Source: an uncultured Solobacterium sp. (lineage in GTDB: Bacteria; Bacillota_I; Bacilli_A; Erysipelotrichales; Erysipelotrichaceae). From it: a DNA stretch of 64,000 nucleotides. Under the pieces are notes generated by a model. That model worked only from the letters and a program-made list of their open reading frames with translations, was not told where the DNA came from and made no database searches. Shown in pieces: positions 39,698 through 49,564 of this stretch. The translations under genes were made by a program, and so were the position numbers. Location: assembly GCA_946415785.1 (NCBI GenBank), contig CAMKTV010000002.1, positions 1-64,000 of the forward strand. The letters run 5' to 3'. Position 1 is the stretch's first letter, and each line of letters begins with the position of its first letter.

Positions 39698-41149
39698 TTA
39701 TTCTTGTTCTTGTAATTCTTTTTTCTTTTCAGCTATTCTTGATTGAACGTTTGCCATTTCATCTTTTGTAAGATTACATCTTCTCATTGCCAATAGTGTA
39801 CAAATCCATCCAATAATCGCAAGTCCATATCTTAGGAACATTGTCATCCAGAATACTCCTGTTGTTGCAGGATCTGTTGGCTGAGGCAACGATAATGTAT
39901 AGCCAATAAGTGCAACACCTGCAGTAGCTACAGCTGCTGAGAAAGATGAAACAATCTTATCAATTAAACTATATGTTCCAGTAATAACAGCTGGAATATA
40001 TTTACCGCTTCTATCTAATTCATAGTCAATGATGTCTGCCATGAATGCCGTATTAGCTGTTGTAACGCACATCGCAAATCCATTACAACATAATGTCAAC
40101 AACACAAATAGCACCATTGTGATACCCATTTTAGAAATAGATGCAGGATTAATTATTATAAAGAAGACAATGATGGCAATATTCGCAAAAATACAATTTC
40201 TAGTCCATGTAACTAATGTTTCTTTATTTCCGTGCTTACCAGCATATCTTGCACTAACTACCGCAAAGGCAATTGATGGTAACATACCGATAACACTTAA
40301 TATTGTTCCAAGTCCCATATTGCCAATCAAAATACCCATCAACATTGTATTAACGATTGATTGTGATTGTGTTTGTTGAGCAATCTTATCAGTTGCTGCC
40401 GAAATAATATATGATTGAAGAGGCTTGTTTTCTTTTAATACTTCAACCATGTCTTTCATTTTTAATTTTTCATGAGTCTTAGTAGTTCCTCTGAAGTTTT
40501 CAGGCTTATCATATTGAGAAACGCCTACACATACCATGATTACACCAAATAAAGATGTTGCAACACATACATATGCAGCAATATTCAAGAATTCTTGATT
40601 ATATGTACCACCAAATTTAGGAAGCAACATAACTGTTAAAACGATATTTAATATCATTGGAACTAAATAGTTGAATACTGTAAACCAAACACCAACTGTA
40701 GGACGTTGTTTAGGATCGTTTGTCATTAAAGCTGGGATTGTCTGAGCTGTCATATTAACAATTGTGTAACCTATTACATATACCATATATAAGGCAATAA
40801 ATATTGCGATTCCAAAGCCCTTACTAGATGCCCACGCAAACATCGCTAATAGACCAATTGACTGTATTAACCAACCACCAATCATTAATGGCCTTACTTT
40901 GCCCCATTTAGTATTAACTCTATCATAAATGAAAGCTAAGATTGGATCGGTAATCGCATCAAAAATACGAGTGAATGTTAATAATCCGCCTACAACTAAA
41001 GTTGATATTCCATAACCAACATTTGCCGAATAAGTTGCTAAACCAATTAAGGTATAAACAGCCATTCCGTTAAAACCATTACATGCAGCTAATATTATCT
41101 GCCATGTTTTAGCACGACGATATGCTACATTCCCTACATTATTATCCAT
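39698..41149 (-). CDS. GPH-family (MelB-like) sugar:cation symporter, MFS
   Basis: 12 TM; FTRIFDAITDPILAFIYDRVNTKWGKVRPLMIGG signature. Confidence 0.92.
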   Translation of the reverse strand: MDNNVGNVAYRRAKTWQIILAACNGFNGMAVYTLIGLATYSANVGYGISTLVVGGLLTFTRIFDAITDPILAFIYDRVNTKWGKVRPLMIGGWLIQSIGLLAMFAWASSKGFGIAIFIALYMVYVIGYTIVNMTAQTIPALMTNDPKQRPTVGVWFTVFNYLVPMILNIVLTVMLLPKFGGTYNQEFLNIAAYVCVATSLFGVIMVCVGVSQYDKPENFRGTTKTHEKLKMKDMVEVLKENKPLQSYIISAATDKIAQQTQSQSIVNTMLMGILIGNMGLGTILSVIGMLPSIAFAVVSARYAGKHGNKETLVTWTRNCIFANIAIIVFFIIINPASISKMGITMVLFVLLTLCCNGFAMCVTTANTAFMADIIDYELDRSGKYIPAVITGTYSLIDKIVSSFSAAVATAGVALIGYTLSLPQPTDPATTGVFWMTMFLRYGLAIIGWICTLLAMRRCNLTKDEMANVQSRIAEKKKELQEQE

Positions 41150-41181
41150 GTTAATTCTCCTTTGTATATTTATACTATATA

Positions 41182-41199
41182 AAAGAAAGCGCTTTCTTT
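41182..41199. promoter_or_regulatory. cre-like / LacI-family operator palindrome
   Basis: Perfect 18-bp palindrome AAAGAAAGCGCTTTCTTT in divergent intergenic region. Confidence 0.75.
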
Positions 41200-41266
41200 G
41201 TGTTATAATTTTAATGAATTTGTATTCATTTTAATGATTATTAATAAATAACTTAGAAGAGGCAAT

Positions 41267-42472
41267 ATGAACACTGATGAAAAAATCCAATTATTTTCTG
41301 AAATATTAAATTTCTCTCATCCTGTAAATATATGGAAATATGATGCAAATTTAAATCCTCTAAGAAATAAACGTTTAAATAACGGCAATGTTGGTGATTT
41401 GAAATTCATGCAAATCGAAGATACAATATTCGAAAATATCAACAATAATGGAAAATATCCTTTTTTCATTGAAAACAAATCAGGTTTAATCTTTATTGTT
41501 GCTTATGAATATGTGCATGATCCTTTACACGTTTATGTGTTGGGGCCATCGTTAAGTAGTCTTAATTCTTTATCTATATATCAAACAAGTTTAGATAAAA
41601 TGAATTCTGATAAAACAACTTATACATTACAAGCAATCAACAAAGCGCCAATTATTTCAACAACCAGCCTTATCAGATATGCAACTATTCTTCATTACTT
41701 ATTAAACGACGAAAAAATAGTAGATAATCAAATAATTTATTCCTATGATAAATCAAGTTCCAAAGAAGCGATAAACAATATCTCTGCTAAGCATATGGGC
41801 ATATATGAAGCTGAACAAAACTTTCTTCGCTTGATTAAAGAAGGAAACCCTCAGTATCATAAAGGTCTACAAAAAATGACCAGTTTGAGTAGTGGAATGA
41901 GAGTTGATGAAGGAAGCGGTCTTCAAAATGCCCGCAATAATGTATTTGTCTTGCTGACACTAGTATCAAGAGCGTCAATAGAAGCTGGACTAAGTCCTGA
42001 TGTTTCTTATGATTTAAATGATCATTATGCTAAGCTATTAAACAATTGTCAAAACATCTCAGAAGTCGCAAGAGCATCACAAGAATTATTAGACGATTAT
42101 GTCAAAAGGAATCATGCCCTTCATAATAAAGAAATGTCTATTCCTATAAGATATGCATGTGAACATATTTCGTTGCATATAAATGAAGAATTAAGCATTG
42201 ATGAATTATCACATCGCATTGGTTATACAAATTATTATTTCTCACATAAATTCAAGAAAGAAACTGGAAAAACTGTAGCTCAATATATAAAAGATGCCAA
42301 ACTAGAAGTAGCTAAAACAATGTTGTCATCTTCAAATAAATCAATAAATGATATATACATTGATTTAGGTTTTGGCAGTAGAAATCATTTCTTTACAACA
42401 TTTAAAAAAGCTACTGGATTATCTCCTACACAATATAGAGAAAACATTACAGCTAATAAAAAATCACAATAA
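41267..42472 (+). CDS. AraC-family transcriptional regulator
   Basis: C-terminal LSIDELSHRIGYTNYYFSHKFKKETGKTVAQYI ... FGSRNHFFTTFKKATGLSPTQYRE. Confidence 0.92.
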   Translation: MNTDEKIQLFSEILNFSHPVNIWKYDANLNPLRNKRLNNGNVGDLKFMQIEDTIFENINNNGKYPFFIENKSGLIFIVAYEYVHDPLHVYVLGPSLSSLNSLSIYQTSLDKMNSDKTTYTLQAINKAPIISTTSLIRYATILHYLLNDEKIVDNQIIYSYDKSSSKEAINNISAKHMGIYEAEQNFLRLIKEGNPQYHKGLQKMTSLSSGMRVDEGSGLQNARNNVFVLLTLVSRASIEAGLSPDVSYDLNDHYAKLLNNCQNISEVARASQELLDDYVKRNHALHNKEMSIPIRYACEHISLHINEELSIDELSHRIGYTNYYFSHKFKKETGKTVAQYIKDAKLEVAKTMLSSSNKSINDIYIDLGFGSRNHFFTTFKKATGLSPTQYRENITANKKSQ

Positions 42473-42518
42473 TACCATTTAATAAGGTTGAACTTTGCCT
42501 GACTTTATCAATTAATTT

Positions 42519-43310
42519 TTATTTAAATAAAATATTATTTACAATACCTTCTAGATATTCTTGTCTGCCACTTCCTGGAAGTTCAGCTTCTTTTAATTGC
42601 GCAGCATAATTTGCAAGTTCTTCTAGGCTTGTCTTATTGTCTCTGATTCTTTCCCCAAGCTCACTATTCCATGAAGAATATTTTTCTTTAACAAATTTAT
42701 CTATTCTTCCATCTTCAATTAGTTCTGCCGCTTTAATCAAACCTAACGCAAAAGTATCCATCCCTAAAATATAAGCATGGAACATGTCTTCATAAGTATA
42801 AGACGGTCTTCTATTTTTAGAATCAAAATTGAAGCCTCCTGTCAAGCCACCATTTTTTAATACTTCATACATACATAAAGTTGCTTCATATACATTAAAT
42901 GGAAATTCATCTGTATCCCATCCTAACAACATGTCTCCTTGGTTAGCATCGATTGATCCTAGCATTCCATTAATTGCGCTAATACGCAAATCGTGTTGGA
43001 AAGTATGTCCTGCTAAAGTTGCATGATTAGCTTCAATGTTTAATTTGAAATCTTTATCTAATCCATATTGTCTTAAGAAAGCAATAGAAGTTGCGGCATC
43101 AAAATCATACTGATGTTTCATTGGCTCTTTTGGTTTTGGCTCAATATAGAAGTCTCCTTTAAATCCAATACTTCTACCATAGTCAACTGCCATGTGCATT
43201 AATTTTGCGATATTCTCTTGCTCAAATTTAACATCAGTATTTAATAGAGTTTCGTATCCTTCTCTTCCACCCCAAAATACATAGCCTCTTCCACCTAGTT
43301 TAACCGTCAT
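42519..43310 (-). pseudogene. xylA: Xylose isomerase lacking roughly 40% of its N-terminus
   Basis: Starts [26 protein letters not shown], continues to intact C-terminus [18 protein letters not shown]; no room upstream for the missing segment. Confidence 0.85.
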
Positions 43311-43338
43311 TTTGAGGACCTTTGATTTGTTTTTTAAT

Positions 43339-43926
43339 TTATTTCACAGTTCTTAACATTACTATATCAGAATGTTCATTTATTTCATCAATGTCCATTC
43401 TTCCAAACAGATACTGTGTTCCATCTTTTAAAATTATTGAATCAATAGTTATCACCATTCCATATAATTTAAATTTAGGATTTTCACCTTCTTCGATTAA
43501 TTCAAATAAATCATATGTATGGTTAGATTCACCTCGATGGTCACTTTCTTCTCTAAAACGTGAATCGATATTCATTAAAACTCTACTTCCATCTTTAAAG
43601 ATAGTAACTAAACAAAGCTCTCTATCTGCATCACCATCTGTTTGCCTGCTTATAAGAGCTTCCCACATTCCGTAAGCATCATTAAATGTTAATGCATCAC
43701 CATCAGTAATATTTAAATCTCTGTCATCAAAGTCTTCAAATTGTAGATTGAAATCAGCTTCTGTGTAGTCTCCTGCATCTGGCTCAACTTGCGGTTGTGG
43801 ATCAGGACCATGTTCGTTTTGTGACTCTGGATTATTCTCTGGCTCAGCTTCATTCCCTTTCCCTCCACAAGCACAAAGACAAAGAGATATAAGAATTATA
43901 AGTATGATCGATAATGTTTTTTTCAT
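43339..43926 (-). CDS. Putative lipoprotein
   Basis: [30 protein letters not shown] lipobox. Confidence 0.7.
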   Translation of the reverse strand: MKKTLSIILIILISLCLCACGGKGNEAEPENNPESQNEHGPDPQPQVEPDAGDYTEADFNLQFEDFDDRDLNITDGDALTFNDAYGMWEALISRQTDGDADRELCLVTIFKDGSRVLMNIDSRFREESDHRGESNHTYDLFELIEEGENPKFKLYGMVITIDSIILKDGTQYLFGRMDIDEINEHSDIVMLRTVK

Positions 43927-44056
43927 AATTGCTCCTTTTGTGGTTACAAATTAATTATATATGTTGTTTTTTGAAAAGAAAAAAGATTCACAATAATTAG
44001 AGAGTCTTTCATCTTCAATATACTTTTTTAACAAGTATCAAATTTGCTTCTAGTGA

Positions 44057-44181
44057 CTATCTTCGCTTAATAAACTTAAGTCCAAATAATAAGGCTAACA
44101 TAAGCAATAGATAAAAGAAATAGATATCTCCCATCTTCTGTGGTAGGGGAGTCTCTTTGTCATATATTGGGGAATGAAAAA
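44057..44181 (-). pseudogene. Remnant C-terminal cell-wall-sorting-like tail
   Basis: Minus-strand reading PIYDKETPLPQKMGDIYFFYLLLMLALLFGLKFIKRR*; degenerate LPxTG-like, hydrophobic span, basic tail, no upstream coding body. Confidence 0.45.
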
Positions 44182-44183
44182 GC

Positions 44184-44215
44184 ACACCAGATACTGATTA
44201 AATAGTATCTGGTGT
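44184..44215 (-). terminator. Strong (probably bidirectional) terminator at 3' end of the tubulin-like operon
   Basis: Perfect 12-bp arms ACACCAGATACT / AGTATCTGGTGT flanked by T-run (+) and GCTTTTT (-). Confidence 0.75.
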
Positions 44216-44271
44216 TTTTATAAATGTATAGAATGATAATGGTGTAATGTTTGATTATTAAAAAATGTCAT

Positions 44272-44841
44272 CTAGTAATCATAGTCATCATATAATTGGT
44301 CCATGAGACCTCTTCCATCAATTTTCCATTCTTTATCTTTTTTAATCAATCTTATACCTATATCGTATTCTTTGTCTGGAACATTTTTTCTCTCTTCTTT
44401 AATGAATTTTTGAACTTCATTTTTAATCTTTTTTTCACTTGCTCCATTCAATAGCAAGCCAAGCATGTTTGGTAACAGTTCAACAGAAATGTCTGTCATT
44501 ATTGTTTCCCAATCTTCGCAGGTTATTCTCACATAAGCAATCGCTTCATCGCCATCTTGTTCAATTTCTTTAACTTTATATTCAAAGCCAAAGAAATCAT
44601 CATCAAGATATGATGATATTTCTTTAAACGCTTTTGAATTAATGATGTTGTTAGCATAGTTAGCTAACATTCTTGCTTCATCGCTGTCACCTAAATAAAT
44701 CTTTTGTATTGTCTTAGTGTCACCATTCTTGAGTGCTTTCATAAATGATTCAGCAGTTCCCTTAGGTGTTGATGTAGATGAACATGCACACAAGTTAAAT
44801 AATAACAATAAAGATAATAACGCTATTAATACTTTTTTCAT
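44272..44841 (-). CDS. Lipoprotein, DUF4878-like
   Basis: MKKVLIALLSLLLLFNLCACSS lipobox; TAESFMKALKNGDTKTIQK pattern. Confidence 0.7.
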   Translation of the reverse strand: MKKVLIALLSLLLLFNLCACSSTSTPKGTAESFMKALKNGDTKTIQKIYLGDSDEARMLANYANNIINSKAFKEISSYLDDDFFGFEYKVKEIEQDGDEAIAYVRITCEDWETIMTDISVELLPNMLGLLLNGASEKKIKNEVQKFIKEERKNVPDKEYDIGIRLIKKDKEWKIDGRGLMDQLYDDYDY

Positions 44842-44901
44842 TTTGTTTCCTCCATTTAGAAATAAAACTAAGTAAAATCTTTAGTGATAATAAACTAGTT
44901 T

Positions 44902-45972
44902 TTATAACGGATATTTATCAGTTGTAAATGGTGTTTCATCACAAATCATTGCTTCACGTGATAATGGATATCTTTCTTCATATAAACGGAAGCCAATTCC
45001 ATATTCATCTTCTCTGTTTCTGGTAATAAATTCTTCACGCTTTGCAGCATCAATTTCACCAATTAAATAAAGATATTGTATTTCTACCCATTTAGCCATT
45101 CCTTCGTAGATGATTAAACGTTTATTTTTAGCACATTTTTTAAGCTTTTTGTTTCTATCCCAATGTGTATATTGCCATATATGTGTTAATTCATGGGCAA
45201 AGGTTGCGATTAAAGTTAATCTAGGAGCTCCGTTTTCTAAAACAACACTATATTTCTTATGCTTATATATTGCTACGCCTAATACCAATATACTCTGATT
45301 GTCTATTGAGCCAATGGCACCAGCTTTTTTCTTAAGCTTACGATGCTCTATTACTTCTATAGAAACAGGAACATTTATTGTTGCCCCAAAGAACATTTCT
45401 AGATTTAAAATAATTCTTTTATAAATATCTTCTACTTCTGTTCTCGTTTTAACTACCGTATTGCTACATGTGTTGCATCTATAGCGACCATCAGGTAAAC
45501 GATCATATTCAACGCCCGTTATCTCTGAGCCACAATATGAACAGAACATTTGATTGTCTTTTTTATCTTGGATACTCTTAAAATAATCTGCGCTGTTCTT
45601 TTGTTCACGTGCCTTTTTTAATTCTCCACCATCAAAGCCATTACTTTGTAAAAAGTTTTTTGTGCCACTTAAATCTAATGGCGTGACTCTTTCTGAATCA
45701 TGATATTTTAAATAATATCTTTCATTGTAAGGTGGAATAAATCTTTTACCAATTACAGGATAACTATCTAACGAACCTTCTTGATCTTCTTTAGGTGATT
45801 CATCGTTTTCTTCGTTATTCTCTTCTTGGTTTTCACTAGATGGCTCATCGTTTTGAGGATTGTTTTCTTCTTCTTTTTCTTCTTCTATTTGCTCATCTAA
45901 TGTTGGAGTATCTGAATCTTCTTCTATTCCAGTGACTTTTTCTTCTTCAACTAGATTTTCTATTTCACTCAT
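44902..45972 (-). CDS. Zinc-ribbon DA1-like metallopeptidase with acidic N-terminal tail
   Basis: CSYCG...CNTC zinc ribbon/LIM-like; FAHELTHIWQYTHW (HExxH) and downstream IIYEGMAKWVE; ATG at 45972 overlaps the upstream stop. Confidence 0.75.
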   Translation of the reverse strand: MSEIENLVEEEKVTGIEEDSDTPTLDEQIEEEKEEENNPQNDEPSSENQEENNEENDESPKEDQEGSLDSYPVIGKRFIPPYNERYYLKYHDSERVTPLDLSGTKNFLQSNGFDGGELKKAREQKNSADYFKSIQDKKDNQMFCSYCGSEITGVEYDRLPDGRYRCNTCSNTVVKTRTEVEDIYKRIILNLEMFFGATINVPVSIEVIEHRKLKKKAGAIGSIDNQSILVLGVAIYKHKKYSVVLENGAPRLTLIATFAHELTHIWQYTHWDRNKKLKKCAKNKRLIIYEGMAKWVEIQYLYLIGEIDAAKREEFITRNREDEYGIGFRLYEERYPLSREAMICDETPFTTDKYPL

Positions 45973-48900
45973 CTTCCTCCACCTTTCCTTCTTCATCTAA
46001 AGAATCATCCTCAATAGGTGTTGATTCATTTTCCTCTTCACTATCTTCAACTTCAGAATCTTCTTCGCTCATTTGATCATCTGCTTCTTCTTCGTCTTCT
46101 TCAGCTTCAGATTCTGTTTCTTCTTCGCTCACTACTTCTTCGCTGTTTTCATCATCATTTTTCTCTTCAACGATATTGTCGTCATTTTCTTCAGTTGTAG
46201 CAGTTTCCTCGTTTGGAACATCTGAATCAGTTTTGTCTTTATCTTCGTCTTTTTTCTTCTTCTTGAAAAGATTCTTGATAAATTCAATTATTCGCTTAAA
46301 GAAAGGCTGCTTTCCGCTTTCTTCAAGTTTCTTTCTTCTTTCCTCTTGTTTTGCTTTTCTCTCAGCTTTTCTTTTTTCTTTTGGAGTTAAGCCTTCTTCG
46401 CCAGCTTCTTGTCCTTCTTTATTTTTCTTCTTAAATAATTTCTTGAACCAGCCACCAATACGTTTAAAGAAAGGCTCTTTTTTATTATCTTCGTATACAT
46501 TGAATTCTTGTGTTTCTTTCTTTTCAATCTTGACTTCTTTTACTTTTAAGCTTTCTTCGATCATTTCATCATTCCAAGATAAATAATCAGAAATCATTTG
46601 CAGTATACGAGAAATATTTCTTTCAACAGCACCCAATAATCCTAGATCTAATTGGCTATCTTCAACGATGTAAATGTATTTGCCTTCTTGTTCTTCGTCG
46701 AAATCAAGACTATATGTTAATGGTGCAGTAAAACTTCCGTTAGTTAATGCACAAATAAATGGTTGGTTTTCTGCAAACAATGATACAAACAATTCGTTAA
46801 GTAAGTTAGTTAAAGTTACTCTTACATCATCATTGAATTCATCACCAAATTTAGAGAAATCCAATTTAAGAATTTGCTTGTGATGATAATTACGTGAAGG
46901 AACATTGTTTAAACTGATTAAATCAGAAGCATCAAAATCATTGTATGCTTTTTGTTTCCAATAGCCTTTTGTATCAACACTGAAATCCGCAAATTGATAA
47001 TAGACATCAATATCATTGATTGTCTTCAAATCGCCCATTGTTTTAGAGTCTTCTACACTATGAATTGTATAATTACGCAATTGACGATAAGTTAATCGGC
47101 CATTAATGTGGTCAGATGCTCTACGAACTAATATTCTGTTATCAGCTGTAGTTGTTACCATTTCGTAATATTTACCATTAAGTGTAAAGAATTGTCCTGG
47201 TAAATATTTCTGATATACATGACCTTTTAATTCACTTCCAATAAAGTTATCAACGTCTTCTTCTTCAGAAATGTATTTTGCATTCTGTAAATCATCTAAG
47301 ATAACACTATAAAACTTTTCATCTTCAATAGTATAAATATTCTCATATTCACCACTATCAGGTCGATATTCTCTCTTTAATAGAATTGTTTCATCTTTTT
47401 CAAAGACTAACTCTTCACCACTAGGCTTAGTATATATTAAGTCTGGAACACCTGATGACTTAGTAATGTCTTCTTTTCCAAAAATAATACATATTTCTTT
47501 CCATAGTTCAAGTAAAGGATTTTCTGTATCCATTCCTTGAAGTTCGAGTTGTCTTAATAAAACTTTTTCTTCAATATCTTCTACACATAACAACAAGCAC
47601 AAAGATAATATTGCATTGCGTCTTGTACGTACATAGTCAGCAGCAATATATGGAATCGCTTTTGGATCCACTCTAAATATCTCTGGATTGCTAGTCATAT
47701 ATTCACGCATCATGTATTCATTTGATATGACATTAACAAAGCCTTGTTGTTCTGTTATTGTTGCGAAATTACGTCTTGTTTCAAATAGATTTTTTCTGTC
47801 ATCTTCAACTGTTAAAAATGCTAAATTGCTAACTCTTTGATTACAGATATTAAATGATGTTTTAAAGTACTCATCAAAAGTTTCCTGATTCTTAGGAAGT
47901 TTTGCATAACTTAATAATTCATAATAATACTGTTTAGCTATCCAGTGTGCATCAATAACAGGGAAAGTTTCGCATCCATACCAAATGGCGTTTTTAATCT
48001 GATTTTTTAATGCCACCATTGATAATTCTGTTCCTAGTCCTAAGAATCTAGAGATACCAGGTACAATACGGTGTTGAAGATAATCATCATCAGCAGTCCA
48101 GCACATATATGAACTAATGCCATGAGGATGTTCAGTAGCTGAAACTTCTGTTATGTTTGTCATTAAAATATGCGATAAAGAGTCAACCAGTCCATCACAG
48201 TTACGGTCTATAGAACAATATGTAACCTGTCTTTCTTTTCCACAACACTTCATAAGCATGTGTAAACCAACCTGAGCGGTTGTCACAAGCTTTGAAGGTT
48301 CTATTATCATAACAAAAGATACTTTTTGTAAGAAGTCTTTAAATACTCTATGTATTTTCAAATCATGAACACCAGATCTTGTAATGATACCGATATCTGG
48401 CAATTCTTCTTCTTCATTTCTATCTTTTGATAAAACTTCAATTTTCCAGATATTAGGAATATGTGCTAATTCACCCATTCCTTCATCTAACCAGTTCTTC
48501 AGATCATTTTCTGAGCCGTGCTGTCCTAAAACAACAAGAATTTTTCCACTATTCAGCAATTCATGATTCATTGAATAGAAAACATATGGATTCAATTTGT
48601 CATAAAAAGGTGTATTAAATAATAAGCTCTTTCCATTTGCCAAATCATAACCTGAACGAACATAATCAACATTTGGTTTTAGGCCGCCATCCATTAGTTT
48701 TCTTATAAACATTGAATAATTGTTCGCAAGATTGCCACCTTCTTTTTCAATGTTCATTAATATATCTTCGACTGAATTAATTGCACTTCCTGACTCATTA
48801 ACAGTAATGCCACCTGTTGAAAGTTTATCTCCAAATAAATCCATTAATGGCTTTCTAAGTTTTGCATAAAAAGCGAAATGTCTAGATTTATCTTTTTGAA

Positions 48901-49564
48901 CTATCAGGTCTGCTTTTTCATCTTTTTGTAATCCATCAATAAAGAATGCAAATTCACCAACTATTATGATTGAGAAAAATGGATAATAAGGTTCACTTAC
49001 TAAATTCTCCATGCATAAGTAAAATGTAACAAGCATTCCAACTACGGATATACCACAAATACCATAATAAGCAGTTTTTAAATATGACCGAGCTTGGCCA
49101 AAATGATCTTTGATATACCACGCTTCATCATTTTCGTCATAATAGTAGAATATTTCAACAAGAGAACCAATAAATGAGTTCTCGTTAATAGTGATTTTTT
49201 TCATTATTGCCGTTAAAATCTTTTTCAATGTTACATATACTGTAAGTGCGGCAGTATTAAAAAGAACTACTTCTAGAAATATTCCCCAACTTGTATATAA
49301 GTTTCTTATACCATTTCCGATAAAACTCAAGAAACTTACCATTTCAAAAATCTTAGCTAATCCTAAGAATAGATTAAGCAAAAGATCTGATAATTTATTC
49401 AACAAGAAAAACATTATGATGCTATAAATAATTGCAACTAGTGGCATTGCGAATTGATTGCATCTTTTTTCTTTTGGTGTATTAGCACTGTTATTGCTTT
49501 TAAACGCAAGAAGCATAAAAGGAAGAAAAGACAACGCTATAGATAATAGTTTAATTATTTTCAT
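45965..49564 (-). CDS. Large multi-pass membrane protein of unknown function, with duplicated basic amphipathic motif and acidic tail
   Basis: About 1200 aa; N-terminal TM helices; PFFKRIGGWFKKLFKKK and PFFKRIIEFIKNLFKKK repeats; E/D-rich C-terminus; start MKIIKLLSI more likely than upstream M. Confidence 0.75.
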   Translation of the reverse strand: MKIIKLLSIALSFLPFMLLAFKSNNSANTPKEKRCNQFAMPLVAIIYSIIMFFLLNKLSDLLLNLFLGLAKIFEMVSFLSFIGNGIRNLYTSWGIFLEVVLFNTAALTVYVTLKKILTAIMKKITINENSFIGSLVEIFYYYDENDEAWYIKDHFGQARSYLKTAYYGICGISVVGMLVTFYLCMENLVSEPYYPFFSIIIVGEFAFFIDGLQKDEKADLIVQKDKSRHFAFYAKLRKPLMDLFGDKLSTGGITVNESGSAINSVEDILMNIEKEGGNLANNYSMFIRKLMDGGLKPNVDYVRSGYDLANGKSLLFNTPFYDKLNPYVFYSMNHELLNSGKILVVLGQHGSENDLKNWLDEGMGELAHIPNIWKIEVLSKDRNEEEELPDIGIITRSGVHDLKIHRVFKDFLQKVSFVMIIEPSKLVTTAQVGLHMLMKCCGKERQVTYCSIDRNCDGLVDSLSHILMTNITEVSATEHPHGISSYMCWTADDDYLQHRIVPGISRFLGLGTELSMVALKNQIKNAIWYGCETFPVIDAHWIAKQYYYELLSYAKLPKNQETFDEYFKTSFNICNQRVSNLAFLTVEDDRKNLFETRRNFATITEQQGFVNVISNEYMMREYMTSNPEIFRVDPKAIPYIAADYVRTRRNAILSLCLLLCVEDIEEKVLLRQLELQGMDTENPLLELWKEICIIFGKEDITKSSGVPDLIYTKPSGEELVFEKDETILLKREYRPDSGEYENIYTIEDEKFYSVILDDLQNAKYISEEEDVDNFIGSELKGHVYQKYLPGQFFTLNGKYYEMVTTTADNRILVRRASDHINGRLTYRQLRNYTIHSVEDSKTMGDLKTINDIDVYYQFADFSVDTKGYWKQKAYNDFDASDLISLNNVPSRNYHHKQILKLDFSKFGDEFNDDVRVTLTNLLNELFVSLFAENQPFICALTNGSFTAPLTYSLDFDEEQEGKYIYIVEDSQLDLGLLGAVERNISRILQMISDYLSWNDEMIEESLKVKEVKIEKKETQEFNVYEDNKKEPFFKRIGGWFKKLFKKKNKEGQEAGEEGLTPKEKRKAERKAKQEERRKKLEESGKQPFFKRIIEFIKNLFKKKKKDEDKDKTDSDVPNEETATTEENDDNIVEEKNDDENSEEVVSEEETESEAEEDEEEADDQMSEEDSEVEDSEEENESTPIEDDSLDEEGKVEEDE

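Noticed and set aside
46018-46586. Plus-strand Ser/Leu/Phe-rich ORFs (60 aa, 136 aa) opposite the giant membrane protein
   Set aside because: Antisense mirror of the E/K-rich low-complexity tail; no RBS, codon pattern is a by-product of the real minus-strand gene.
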